Shown: one piece after another, positions 21,824 through 33,119 of the stretch
Layout of the letters: the number at the start of each line of letters is the position of its first letter
Numbering within the stretch: position 1 is the stretch's first letter
DNA from: Paracamarosporium sp. OC-R06-R3
Taxonomy: Eukaryota > Ascomycota > Dothideomycetes > Pleosporales > Didymosphaeriaceae
Length of the DNA stretch: 64,000 nt
Assembly (NCBI GenBank): GCA_019828545.1
Contig: JACVRA010000101.1
Location: forward strand, 302,658 to 366,657
Direction of reading: 5' to 3'
Translations under genes and position numbers: made by a program
Notes under the pieces: generated by a model
Seen by the model: the letters and a program-made list of their open reading frames with translations, nothing else
What the model was told of the DNA's origin: nothing
Database searches by the model: none

Positions 21824-23440
21824 GGTGTTGTCTAAGATGGACGGTCGGAGGTGCAAGCGTGAGCAAGGTAGTCCAAGGTGTCCAAGATAGAATAGATAGT
21901 GGAGGGCGAGGAAGGATTCAAACCCCGGGGAGACCGGTAGAGCGAGTGGAAAGTGTGGAGAGAATTATGAGTACCATAAGACAGCGGATTTAGCGCGACA
22001 TTTGTTTGGTTGATAAAGAAGGTGCGATAGGTGAAGTGTGTTCGTTGTTTGACGAACGGGAAGGTGCAGACGAATGGAGCACCACACTATGGGTCGCACT
22101 GCCGTTTGACAAGAGCAATGGAAATCGACATCGAAGTGTGTATGGATTAGAGGTTAAAGACACTGAAGCTCACGTCTCCATCGAGGACCTTGACGCCCTC
22201 AAGAGACGGTTGGCCGCGGTCGGACAATCCAGGTTCTAGCACCGTATAATGTTATTGGGAGGATGCAGCCACACTACTAGGACCGATAGTGACTGTGAAA
22301 AGACACGGGTTACATCGGATTTGGTCCAGCATTGCACCTGCCCTTCACGCAAATTAGGAGGACCGGGCACTATACACAAACATGTGTGCAAACCAGTCGC
22401 GACAAAGCCGTCGTGGATCTGCGTTTGCGCAACCGCTACACCGATAACCCGACCTCGACACATGGACAACGTAGCACCGGAGAGCCTGAGGTATATCCTG
22501 GTCTATTATCACCCCGTGGACAAGGCTTTGCCATGATCAAACGGGTTCACAAGACTACTTTTTTAACGCTCATTTAGTCGAACAGGGCTGATTCAGGTCA
22601 CTTAGAAGACATGTTTCTTCGACTTTTTTTTATTTTGATTGTAGCTAAACTACATTAAGCCGCAGGTCATGTATCCAACCATCATGAACGGCATGCGCAA
22701 AACATCTCCGACATCGTCCCGCGTCATCCGTCAAAACACCGTGGAAAAGGCCTTGGACAACGACGGATTGGACACAGCATAGAGGTGTAAGGGGGTATGC
22801 CGAGCGTAGGACGGGTAGACAACTGCACCCCATTATCTGTGCTTTCTATTACTTAGACTAAAGGCTCGAGCAGTCGAAAACCGTTAGTTGAAAACCTAAC
22901 AGTTGTCCCTAGATGGTGCCATGACTGGGGCATCTCAATTTCTTCGCGATCCACGTCTCGACGCCCGAGTGGGCTAGGAATAGCTCATTTAGGGTGCAAG
23001 TCTTGAAGTTTTTGAAAATAGTGTTGACAAGTCGTATAAAGAATAATAGTCATAGTACTTCGTTCGCCCAAGATGCCGTCTCGGGCTTGGCAGCAGCATG
23101 TGCTTTCGCGCAGGAAATCTGTGGATTTGGTGGATGGTTCTCCGGTATTGGAGCATTTGTCCTTCGCACATATGAACCATCATGGCGGCTTTCGCGATTG
23201 GGTCCCTCTTAGAAGCAGTGCCAACGTCCAGAGTGAAATTTACCCACGTCTTGAACCTTAATAGAATTTTATTCATATTGTTAGAAAGAGTAAAACCGAA
23301 GGAGGCTCCATTGTATCGTTTTTACCTATTGGCCGACTGTTGGTTTAGAAACCTCATCTTGAATCCGTCTAGCCTGTTTGCGTGAATGAACGGTGGATAG
23401 TGTAGTTTATCATCATGGCCAATCTTCAATAGTCTCTCTT
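21824..23440. other. intergenic
   Basis: 1.6 kb with several short open frames but none with splice-consistent extension or recognisable family. It has a T-rich tract near 22623. Possibly a degraded region, but I see no terminal repeats. Confidence 0.4.
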
Positions 23441-24334
23441 TCACCGCTTCCGTGTCCTTTTGGGTGGTGGCTGTGCTTTGCCCTTGCCTCGGTTTGTTCT
23501 GCGGGTACTAGGTGCAGTGTCTTCCTCGGATTCGGAGCTGGACTCATCCTCGTCTTCATCCTCCTCCTCATCTTCTGCAGAATCAGAAACTGCAGATTGA
23601 GCCTTACTGTTCTTTGCAGATTGACTCTTGCCTGCCTTCCCATTTTTCACAGCTCCCTTGTTTGCGCGCGTGTTCTTGCCTCTCTTTGGTGTGGGAGTCG
23701 CCTCAGCTGCGCTTTCAGCCTGCTGTGCCCGGATGCCGTCAGGCATGTCTTTCAACATGCCCATGTCTGGCACGTACAGCAGCTTTTCGCCGTCCGTGGC
23801 TACCGTGGGCGGAGAGGAAGATGTTTCAGACTCGGGGCCGTGGAAGCGTCGCTGCCAGATCATCTCGCCAAACTCGTCTTCTGGTAGCTCGAAGTCGGGG
23901 ATTGTGGCTGCCTCTTCAGGGTCGAGTGGGTTGGGGTCTTCGCTGAAGGCATACGCATCTTCACGCTCGTCCAAAGCCCGTAGATCGTATAGGGAACCTA
24001 CTTTGCTCCAAATGCCGGAAATGCGCGTGTGCGGAGCGTCGTCTGTAGCAAAGCCGTGTGATCGCATGTCGGCGTGGATTGAGATCATGCGAAAGTGCTT
24101 GTGCATGCCTGAAGAGGTCGATCAGCACGGATGTTCTTGTCGAGGTGGGATAGAATTACCAGTCGGCTTCCACTTCATCATGCTTTTGAACAGCTGTGTC
24201 TCCTGCTCATCGGCCCACGCATCGTTGAGCAGCTCCTGCTCCGCCGTCGGGCCCGTATCCTGCGGCGTCTTGGGCTGCACATCTGCGAGGGGGGTCGATG
24301 CGGCGCTGGCTTTGGCTTTTTTGCGCGGTGGCAT
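23441..24334 (-). CDS. eaf7: NuA4 histone acetyltransferase subunit Eaf7
   Basis: Two exons, 24334-24160 and 24108-23441, give 280 residues. Seen: a short Lys/Ala-rich start (MPPRKKAKAS), then the Eaf7/MRGBP domain with EQELLNDAWADEQETQLFKS, MKWKPTGMHKHFRMISIHAD and TRISGIWSKVGSLYDLRALDERE. Next is FPEDP..FELPEDEFGEMIWQRRFH-type sequence, followed by a Lys-rich and then Glu/Asp/Ser-rich disordered tail ending in basic residues. Known: Eaf7 (human MRGBP) is a NuA4 subunit that works with Eaf5 and Eaf3 in transcription and H4 acetylation. It is nuclear. Its start is only 160 bases from the divergent gamma-tubulin complex gene, implying a shared promoter. Confidence 0.92.
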
Positions 24335-24494
24335 CTTGTAGCGATGTGGTGGAAGGATGGCGCGTGGATTCGTTAAAGAGACAAAGGCAAGTGTAGACGA
24401 CGCGGAGCGAAAGTGCAAGGGTCGCGTAGGGCTGAAAGTTTGGCGTCATGCCGAGGCCCCTCCACTTAAGCTGCTCTCTGCGCAACCCACGGCA

Positions 24495-27311
24495 ATGGAC
24501 GAAGACGGGATCGCCTGTGATGCCTTTGCGACTGACCGCCTCTGGAAGTCATCTTCCTTCTTCGAGGACCCTGCGACGTACCAAACGTCGCTGTTTGCGC
24601 CCATACAGCTAGATGGCAAGCTCCGTCGCGTGTCCCATTCACGCGTCGAGCCATGCTAACCGCGTACAGTCCCCGCCATAAAGCTCGACCACCCGTATGC
24701 GCCCAAGAAACCGCTCGACCAAGAGCTGCGGCTACCTGATATTGAGTCATTCGAGTTCGGACCCCTTCCTGAGCTCATCAGCCTCGATGAATCGTCGGTA
24801 TCGCTTGAGACCCCACCGCCAGTGCAAGAGGAAGAAGATGTTTGGGAGATTGCTTTCGAATTAGGCCCGGCCAACAAACATGTTAGGTTTTTCACTTGGG
24901 AAAAATTCGAACACCCGGAGCATGTCGAACGAAGCACAGCATATATAACAGAATGTGGTCCGGCTGCTTTTGACGCTGCCCTGACCCAAGACGGTACCAG
25001 GACGGCTGCTGGAAGGGTATTAGAGAACAATGCGCTTTTACAATCTCTTTGGAACCTGGGTTTGGGGCGATCCTCGATCCTCTTCTCTTTCAACGCGAAA
25101 TCGCGGTCTTTCGAGCCCGCCATACCGGACGGGAGAGCATCTGGGCTTAGTCCTCGCACGGCACAGAGCATCACCAACCAATTCATTCATAGTGGAAATA
25201 CCTTCGTCTACCTCTGGTCTTTTGTGGAGCGGACCTTTTCTTCGGCCAACTCCATACCGGCAAGGGTAGCCTTGGCTACAGCAGTGGCTAGCCTTCTTTC
25301 CACTCTAGAAGAACATCTCGGACGTCAGTCCAGCAAAATCAAATCTCTATTGCAGCTACAGCAGCTGTTTATTAAACCGCGAGAGATTATTAGCCATGTC
25401 GCGCGGACAGTCGATGCTGTAAAGCATGCCGAAAGTAACGAACAATTATCCTCACTGATTCATCATCGGCTGCTAGAGACCGAAGAGGGAGACAGCTACA
25501 TTCGCCAGTTGTCTTGCCAGGTTCTGCGTCAAGTTGCACAACCCAGCATGGATCTAATGAGTGAATGGATTGGTATCCGACAGGAACAGGAAACCGTATC
25601 ATTCTCAGACAGAGGGGGGTTCGTGGTTGCTAGTGACATACCGGAGCAACAAGGTCCCCCTGAATACACATATCACCCAGAATTGATGCCCAGATTTGTC
25701 AGTCTGGAAGACGGCAATACTATATTCGAGACTGGTAATGCTCTCCGCTTTCTCAAACATCATCATCCGGAGCATCCTCTAGCATCGCTAGAAAAATTCA
25801 GCGTGCAGCCACCATCGTTAGAATGGAAATTTGGCTGGAAAGATATCGAAGCTGTTTCTCAGAGAGCGAAAAGATACGAAGACGATCTCCGAAAGGCAAT
25901 CCTAGAGTTCTCGAGTGGCTCATTAGACGATAAACCGATCAACACCGTCGCCAAAGATATCTCCGCGCTAGGAATAACCGATCCTACAGATTTTGAAAGA
26001 TACTTGCAAGAGTCCATGCAAAATCTTGACGGCTCACCGAAACAACCGCTAGATGATCTACCCGACGAGTTGAGACTCCTAACAGAACGAGTACTGGAAG
26101 ATGAAAACAGGTCTCAGGCGCCAGACACAAATACCTTTTCGCCGCCGCTCTCTATAACCTCTACGCTTTCGTTTGCACCTGTCCTTGTAGCGCAGGCGAA
26201 GCTAGTCAATGCGACCACTCTGCGTCTCTTCTTCCGTTCTCATAAGTTACGTTTGCATCTCACACTCCAACGGCAATATCAGCTCCTAGGTGATGGCGTG
26301 TTCTCATCAGGTCTAGCATCGGCTCTTTTTGATCCCGAGCGCGAGAGTGCTGAAAGACACAAGGGCCAGATGAGAAGCGGTGTTCAGATGGGACTCCAAC
26401 TGGGCTCTCGCGAAAGCTGGCCGCCTGCTAGCTCCGAATTACGGCTTGCACTTATGGGCTTGCTCAGTGAGAGTTACTATTCTTCTGCGCTCTTTCACTC
26501 TACGCAGAAACAAAGTGCGGCACCGTCACCTGGTCGGGACAATAACGAACTCCCAGGTCAGCTCAATTTCGCCGTTCGCCAGCTCGATGAGTCTGCAATG
26601 GAGAAGATCATGGATCCGTATGGATTGTACGCGCTTGATTTCTTACGCCTTCAATACGTCCCACCAAGCCCACTAAATCTTGTGATCACCTCCGTCGCAT
26701 TGGACAAGTACGACTACATTTTCAAATTTCTCCTTCGATTATCGCGCATGATCTTCGTTGTTGCGCACCTTCCACGTCAGTATCCCGATTCAGAGTCACG
26801 TCTATTTAGGACAGAAGCCCACCACTTCGTAACTGCTCTGTCGACATACATCTTCCAAACAGGCATCGCAGAACATTGGGACGCTTTTCAGTCCTACGTA
26901 ACGACTATTGAGCGTCGTCTCGCCGAGGAAGACGCAGCGAATGAGCTCGGAGTTCGTGTTACAGAAGGTGTTGCCGCTATCCGCGCCGCCCACGAGAAGT
27001 GCCTCGATAGCATACTCTTCTCGCTACTATTACGCAGGCGCCAACGCAAAGTCATGGCTCTTGTAGAAGAAATCTTTGAGCTCATCCTCCTCTTCGCGAA
27101 GAAACAGAATCCTGAAACGAAGGTTAAAGAGGACGTCAAGGACATGTACCTCAAACTTAGAGGGAAAATCAAAGTGTTTTTGAACGTCTGCAGGCAGCTC
27201 ACAGGAAAGAAAGGGTATGGTAAGGGGAAAGGAACAGCAGAAGAAGACACGATGGAAAGGCTGGGTGTGTTGCTGGAAATGAATGCATACTACACGAAGG
27301 GTGCGGCATGA
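24495..27311 (+). CDS. gamma-tubulin complex component (GCP family, Spc97/Spc98)
   Basis: Two exons, 24495-24615 and 24670-27311, about 920 residues. Seen: an N-terminal extension (LFAPIQLD | VPAIKLDHPYAPKKPLDQEL), a GRIP1-type region (FVYLWSFVERTFSSANSIPARVALATAV..), and the C-terminal gamma-tubulin-binding region (MDPYGLYALDFLRLQYVPPSPLNLVIT..LDKYDYIFKFLLRLSRMIFVV, LRRRQRKVMALVEEIFEL). Known: GCPs build the gamma-tubulin ring complex that nucleates microtubules at spindle-pole bodies. Length and divergence fit a GCP5/GCP6-type subunit, but I cannot fix which. The intron uses an apparent GC-AG donor (GCAAGC at 24616); a weaker GT donor at 24625 is the alternative and would change two to three residues. 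Confidence 0.88.
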
Positions 27312-27558
27312 GGCTGATGACTTACGAGTGTGTCGTATTTATTGCCGTTTTGGGAATGCTACTCGCGTGTGCAAATCCCCCAACCTAGTACAATATCCAT
27401 CAGAGCAACTAGGCAACGAGTCGCGACAAGCTACAAGAATCCTCCGAACAACGTGATATTACTATCTCCCTTTCCCTGAGCTTTTCTAATCTTCCGTTTC
27501 TCTCTCTCGCTCAGTTTTCTTTCACGTAAGCATACCTTTCTTTGCACGCCCAACCATA

Positions 27559-28848
27559 ATGCCGCGATCACACTCTCTCGACAACCTCCGCACCTTCCTC
27601 ACCGTCCTCGTCATTTTCCACCATGCCTCAATCCCATACGGCGGCCTCGGCTCTTGGCCTTACAAACTCGTCCCAATATCCTCTTCCACGGCCACAAGCC
27701 CCTCTTCCATCCTCATTATATTCTTCAACGTCATCAATCAGAGTTTCTTCATGGCGCTGTTTTTCCTCATTTCAGGCTACTTCTCTGCCGTAGCAGCGGA
27801 AAAGAGAATAAGAGGAGTGTTTCTGAAGGACAAATGGAGGAGATTGGGCGTGCCGTGCGTGGCGTATAGTGCTTTTGGCCCGGGTGTGGTTGAGGGCGTA
27901 ATCGCGTGGACAAGAGATGGTGCCAGGTGGGAAGAGATAGTACGGAGAATGGGGGGTTCGATCGCCAGCGTTAGAGGTGCTCGAGGACCGGCGTGGTATT
28001 GTGCTGTGCTACTCATTTTTGATGTAGTGTTTGCATCGATGTTCTACCCAGTTGCAGAGCAACGAGACGAGAAAGATCCGAAAAAGGAGAAAGAGGAAGA
28101 GGAAGAGGGAGCGAACCGCGCAACGGGATCGGAAGCCAAGCCGCATGTGTACTACCTCACCGACCGGGTTATCCTCGTGGGCTTAGCCGTTGCAACTGGC
28201 GCGAGTTTCTTGCTCCGCTTGAGATGGCCAATTGGAACGACATTTCGACCACTGGGTCTGGAAATGGGTTTCTTGCCACAGTATGTGGTGTACTACGCGG
28301 CGGGCGTATACGCGAGGAGGGCGTTGAAGTCGGAGCTGCATCGTCTTGTGCCACGTTCGAGTATCCGTGAGCGAGGTACCTTTGCCGGGGTAAGCATACC
28401 TAGGCTGCTCGTCTTCCTTGCAATGGGTGTGTGCAGGTATTATACGCGCATGTTGATGGACCAGCACAAGCTGTCTTTTGCCTCGGTTCTCGATCTTGCC
28501 CGGGGGGGATGGAATCCTCTCGCGTTGTGCTACCCTATTCTTGATGAAGTTCTCGGTTTTTCGTTTTGCGTGCACCTCCTCCGGTTTTTCAGCGAGAAGG
28601 AAAAAACGAAGACGAAGTGGGTAGTGCGGTGGATGGGGCTGGATATCGATCCGGCAAGGTGGAGCTACCCGGCTTTCCTAGTGCACGCGCCTGTTGTTGT
28701 GTTCTTGCAATGTGTGTTACATGGACGGGAAGCCCCTCTCATAGCGAAAAGTTTCGTCGTTGGAGTTTTAGGGTGCGTAGGGAGTTGGGTATTAGGCTTT
28801 GGGTTAGGCCGGATACTGGAGAGTGCGGGTGTTAGGGGATATATTTAG
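27559..28848 (+). CDS. acyltransferase-3 family integral membrane protein
   Basis: Single exon, 429 residues. Seen: the N-terminal family signature SLDNLRTFLTVLVIFHHASIPYGG with the conserved His pair, followed by about ten hydrophobic helices (for example FFMALFFLISGYFSAVAA, VILVGLAVATGASFLL, RLLVFLAMGVC, YPAFLVHAPVVVFLQCVL, SFVVGVLGCVGSWVLGF). A charged Lys/Glu insertion lies in the loop near 165-195. Known: acyltransferase-3 proteins (OafA/NolL type) move acyl groups onto extracytoplasmic sugars or lipids. The substrate here is unknown. No signal peptide is needed. The start at 27559 precedes the family motif by only six residues, so it is well fixed. Confidence 0.88.
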   Translation: MPRSHSLDNLRTFLTVLVIFHHASIPYGGLGSWPYKLVPISSSTATSPSSILIIFFNVINQSFFMALFFLISGYFSAVAAEKRIRGVFLKDKWRRLGVPCVAYSAFGPGVVEGVIAWTRDGARWEEIVRRMGGSIASVRGARGPAWYCAVLLIFDVVFASMFYPVAEQRDEKDPKKEKEEEEEGANRATGSEAKPHVYYLTDRVILVGLAVATGASFLLRLRWPIGTTFRPLGLEMGFLPQYVVYYAAGVYARRALKSELHRLVPRSSIRERGTFAGVSIPRLLVFLAMGVCRYYTRMLMDQHKLSFASVLDLARGGWNPLALCYPILDEVLGFSFCVHLLRFFSEKEKTKTKWVVRWMGLDIDPARWSYPAFLVHAPVVVFLQCVLHGREAPLIAKSFVVGVLGCVGSWVLGFGLGRILESAGVRGYI

Positions 28849-29519
28849 AATACCTCATGCTAATGCAAGGACGTCCACCCCCCGACAAGACGAGAGGTGG
28901 GAGGGATAAAAAGAAAATGACATCGGCATGTAGGTGTGGGAAAGGCATTCTTTAGACGTTGTAGTTCGACATCGCTTATCTAGAAGTTCTAGCCGTAAGG
29001 TGCTAAGAGAATCTGCCTATGGATGTAAGCAATATATATCTAAGAGGTCCATAACAACCGTAAAAACACGAAAAGAGGTAATGTGGAAATCAAAGGAATT
29101 ATATATCATATTAGATAGGATATGGCCTATGTCTGTCATTAGTAACGTGTAACAAAGGCTAGGAATGTGGTTAGTGATAACTTTACAGTAGATAAGTGTA
29201 ATAACGAAGAGAGGCAGATTGGAGGTAAGGGAGATGAGAAGGTTCTTACTCGGAACAAGGGAAAAGCGGCGCTTGAGCATAATAAATAAGAAGGTTCTAA
29301 AATGTGCTATTCAGGAGGGCGCATGCGTAGCAGTGCATTGGAGATAAAGATGAGGGACTAGAATAGAGGGCGGAAGGCAGGAGTTACCAAATGCAAGAAC
29401 TAATTGTTGTTTATAATGACGTTAGATATGCGGCGACGCGTATATTAGGCACGTGGTTATTGTGCGTTGCAGGTCGACACCTCCTACAGATCCATGTACT
29501 AAATATTGCTCGAGATACT
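28849..29519. other. AT-rich gene-poor stretch
   Basis: 671 bases, clearly richer in A/T and TpA steps than the flanks, without a supported gene. It could be a degraded mobile-element remnant altered by repeat-induced point mutation, but no terminal repeats or transposase-like frame is visible. Confidence 0.45.
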
Positions 29520-31638
29520 TTAGATTCGAACGAAGATTGCAATAATCAAGGAAATGGTAGCTATGTAACTCCAGTATCTTATCATGCGCCCGAAGTCCTC
29601 ACCCAAAGGCCCTTGTTCTATCTTATTAGAGGTAATGTGATGTGGTACATTGTGCAGTGTATCAGCATACTTTGCATCCAAATATTTAACCACATCATGT
29701 TCACCACAAAACTCAGCCAGATCTCTTGGATTCCTTCTTTCATGGTCTTGTACAGCAAGATCTGCCTCAGACCCGAGCTCGAGTAAGCATTGCACAGCTG
29801 TTAGATTACCTTGGGCGGCAGCATGATGCAAAGCAGTTTGACCTTTGTTATCAGATTTATGGATGTTATGTCCTTTTCTGTAGAATTGCTTGATCGCTTG
29901 AACGCGTCGACTCTCAGTGGCGCAATGCAATAGGGTCTTGCCATTATGATCGGGCGTCGAGAGCGAGGCCACGCCCGACCATTCCAGGAGATGTTGGATC
30001 AACTGTAGGTTGCCTCGCTGAGCGGCACGATGTAGGATCGATCTACCCAAAAAGTCCTTTGCTGTGATAATCGAAAAATCGTTCTTCAAAAACAGATTGA
30101 TTTCGGTCTGCGTGGAATGACTCGTCCAAGCCATGTAGTGCAGGATGGTCATCCCTTTAGAATCCTGAATACTTGCGTCGATATTTGTGAATTGACTTTG
30201 GAAGATCCGTCCTGTAAGCTCGCTGTAGAAGCCATGTAAAGGCGTGCGGCCATCAGTATCTGGCCTGTCTGCATCTGCACCATTCTCAAGTAGCATTCTG
30301 GAAAGTTCATAATCGGCGCCATTGGATACAGCAATATGCAATGGTGTCCTTCTCAACTTCAGTGCTATAATATCATTCGGTGAGGCAAGAAACTCACTCG
30401 CCATCATCATTGGCCGCATTCACATCAGCCCCAAGATTTAGCAGTAATCTCACCATCGATTGATGATTGTTTTGGACAGCAAACTATGTCTTGTTACCTT
30501 TTTATGGATGCTTTGTGTGCTTTACTTACGTGTAGGAGGCTATTTCCATCAGATGTGATGATGCTCGAGCTAGCTTTCTCCGAGTCAAAAAGCTTTTGCA
30601 TGGAATACGTGTTTCCAGTCTGGGCTGCTATGACCGAATCATGTGTCTCAGGTACCAAAATCCAGTAGTTTAGACACCAACTTATAGAAGACCCGCCGTT
30701 GGTACGTAGCTGGTTGAGGAAGGTGATAGCAATAGAGAGCCGGATCGATGTAATCCAAACGGATTGCAAATTGATAACGAAGGTGTACCCTTCCGTGGAC
30801 ATCAACGTCCTGTATCTTTGCAAGTATCCTGCACTCCATTCGCACAATATAGTGGGCCCAAAGCAAAGCCCGAAAAAGAAGGACTTGCTTTTATATTGAC
30901 ACAATGCATGAAGGCGTAGGCCTGATGGTTTAGAAAGAGTTTTGAGACGTTTTTCTTGAGGTTTTTGATTGCATGGCGTCGGTGAATCTGTACGTGCTTC
31001 GTTTGGGGACGTGACTGTCGTGACTGTTGGAGTAGATGATGCCATATGACTGCGTAGGGTTGGCGGTGAGTTGCAACCGAATGGCGGACATTGTGTTTCT
31101 ATGGATTTCGTCGGGGTTTGCTTTAGTGGTGCAGTCTGCTCAAGAATCTGCAATAAAATCCTCCTTACTAATATTAACGGATGAATTTAAGGAATGCAGC
31201 AGCGGTAACTTACAGTTTTATGGTGGGAAGCTGCTGTGAAAGGATGATATTCCACTGATCCATATCTCGGAAGAACTTGTGTAACCAACTGTTATAAGAT
31301 GAAGACCACCTGATTTTCTGCCACGTACGTTGCATGGCGTCCTTCTCTGTAGACTCTTTTGCCTTGCAGACCTTGATTTCGATCTTACTGACCTCTTTGA
31401 ACAGTTGCGTGACGTTTTCTAGAACCACTGGGTCCCATTGGTACGAACAAGGGAGGTCTTTCGACAGCGATATTATTTCGGTAATAGTCAGACGGAGGGA
31501 ATGAAGCTTCACTGCTTGGGCTGCGATATCGGTAGGTGTATTTGAGATTTCTCGTAAGAACTTGTGCACTACCTTGCACGAGTTTCCAGTCGCCCCAAGT
31601 ACTGTCAAGATGCTTGCGGTGATAGATAGTGGGTCCAT
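29520..31638 (-). CDS. HeLo-like N-terminus / ankyrin-repeat / C-terminal membrane-span protein
   Basis: Four exons, 31638-31214, about 31163-30530, 30483-30398 and 30351-29520, give about 658 residues. Seen: an N-terminal MDPLSITASILTVLGATGN..VHKFLREI block (1-142), as in the fungal N-terminal (HeLo-like) domain of STAND proteins. This is followed by a Ser/Thr/Pro linker and a central helical region. Ankyrin repeats start at SLLHFAVQNNHQSMVRLLLNLGADVNA and continue through RTPLHIAV, MTILHYMAW, RSILHRAAQRGN, KTLLHCATES and QTALHHAAAQGN. A C-terminal helix YWSYIATISLIIAIFV comes last. Exons 3 and 4 join precisely as DDGE-RTPLHIAV. The first acceptor is uncertain: CAG at 31147 or TAG at 31168 would lead to early stops, and only the AAG acceptor at 31164 keeps the frame. 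A decayed splice site is therefore possible. HeLo-type domains act in regulated cell death; that role is inferred. Confidence 0.75.
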
Positions 31639-32327
31639 AAGTACGATGAATATTGCAATCCGGGTCACGAACGTCTTCGATCAAAAGTTGATGCTACAAT
31701 AAATTTTGCAAATTCAATACCCCTTTTTCATAAAAAGTGTTGTTCATTGCAGATCTACCTAAAGTTAGGCTGTGCCCCGCAGTTGTTTAAACTTGGCGAG
31801 CCTTGAAGCTCACCCCAATGCCTAACGCACAGTATAATTCCCCGACCGGTGAACGGTCTCTTGCATGCTGCAGAAACCCTTGACCGGAAACATGGTGAGT
31901 GGGGCTCCTGGTTTTAGAGGTTCATGGCCCCCATAAGTTAGCGACGGTATGTGTGCTACAACGAAATGAGCTTGGATACCGTCGAACTTTTGTGGCTGAA
32001 ACTATAGATTAGGAACTTACTATAATCATTCAGATACGAAAACCAAATGTACGGGCTGCAAAATCTGCCTCGAGAGGCTGCGCCAGGTTGCACAGAAACC
32101 AAGTTATGCCCTCGCAAGGTAGCCTACTGTAGCTTTTGTTGGTTTCAGCCTTGTGAGCCATATCAAGTGGCCCACGATTACCTTCCTTCATGAAAATGCG
32201 CCAATGAAGAGCCTATGAGCTTGGTAATCCTAATGCAAGCATGGATTTCTTTGATCACGCGACGCAGCATATAAATTGAACGCTTGGGTACGAGCTCTTT
32301 CAATCCGCAATCTATGGTCAGCCTATC
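31639..32327. other. intergenic, with first TTGACCGG-type boxes
   Basis: 689 bases between divergent genes. It includes GACCGGTGAACGG near 31843 and TTGACCGGAAACATG near 31879, related to the boxes at 32861-32991. No coding exon recognised. Confidence 0.45.
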
Positions 32328-32639
32328 ATGGACCCGCGTCCAACAGCTCCAGCAGATTCACGTCCGTACGATGAACATGATAAATATAAGGATGGGGAGA
32401 GCGTATACATATGGCGAAATCGTACGTCAAACGTCAACGCTTATTTTCGATGATTGACATGTTCATAAAGGAAAGTGGAGAGCAGGAGCGGTGGAGCATA
32501 AGGTGGGCGATAGCGATAAACGCTACAGGGTAAGTGTTGTTTCCATCCTTGTGAGGCTGGATGTTCAGCCATGTAGGTCAGAGACAGCACAAAATCGCAA
32601 GTCTACTCTATTGAAGATATGCGAAAGAAGGTCGATTAG
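32328..32639 (+). CDS. small predicted SH3/Tudor-like barrel protein
   Basis: Three exons, 32328-32421, 32471-32529 and 32577-32639, give 71 residues; no exon stands out as an open frame on its own. Seen: a polar start (MDPRPTAPADSRPYDEH), then short beta-like segments with the rhythm of a small SH3-like barrel: DGESVYIWRN, KWRAGAVEHKV, DKRYRVRD, KSQVYSIEDMRKKV, and the stop. Two introns have good GTACGT and GTAAGT donors, and the reading is coherent across all junctions. It lies between the ankyrin and NLR-like genes on the opposite strand. No family is recognised by name. It could be a binding module of a larger lost protein, but start and stop look natural. Confidence 0.5.
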
Positions 32640-33119
32640 ACCAGATTCGGCGGGTGCGCTAGCGTGTAATACCGTCAACCAATAGATACATCTTTCTGTA
32701 TCTTTGCCCTTGCTTCTACTGCGGGGTAAGAGGGGCCAATTTCTAATCATCATGGCTAATAGATCCTATCATGTTACTCTGTCCGCGTATTCACAGGACC
32801 TCAGCAGCAGTATAAGCCAAAGACATGCATGAGTGTCTATCTGCCTTGTTCGTGGCTTGTTTGTTGGCCGGTCAGAAGTCTGCGTTAATGTAGTTTCTCT
32901 GTTGACCGGTCATAACCCTGTCTTCTTGAACTTCCCTGTTAACCGGACATGAGGCTGCTTCGTTGGTAGCTTCTCTGTTGACCGGTCAGGGAACTGAAGC
33001 ACCGACTAGAGTGGCTCGAAGCTTAAATGACGAATCTTACCCACTCTTTCGCTCTCCTCAGATCCATACAATTCATACGCCTACATCTACACCCACGTTA
33101 TACCACTCTATCATTCAAA
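32640..33119. other. intergenic with box array
   Basis: 480 bases without coding evidence apart from the repeated TTGACCGGTCA-like boxes annotated separately. The last 70 bases are C/T/A-rich, like a fungal leader before an ATG at 33120. Confidence 0.5.
32861..32991. promoter_or_regulatory. array of four TGTTgACCGGtCA boxes
   Basis: Four related boxes: TTGTTGGCCGGTCAGAAG at 32861-32878, TTCTCTGTTGACCGGTCATA at 32895-32914, CCTGTTAACCGGACATGAGG at 32935-32954 and TTCTCTGTTGACCGGTCAGG at 32971-32990. The two best copies share 18 bases. The core contains the palindrome TGACCGGTCA, the form of a dimeric regulator site. Position about 130-260 bases upstream of the ATG at 33120 suggests a promoter, though a diverged tandem repeat is possible. 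Confidence 0.5.

Noticed and set aside
21905..21960. TTCAAACCCC sequence resembling a tRNA T-arm
   Set aside because: No matching acceptor stem or D-arm in the required spacing.
22249..22536. 95-residue Cys-containing frame as a second effector
   Set aside because: No signal peptide, no leader, no splice support; composition random.
23628..24341. 237-residue plus-strand frame
   Set aside because: Antisense of Eaf7; its Ser/Cys-rich content mirrors the acidic tail.
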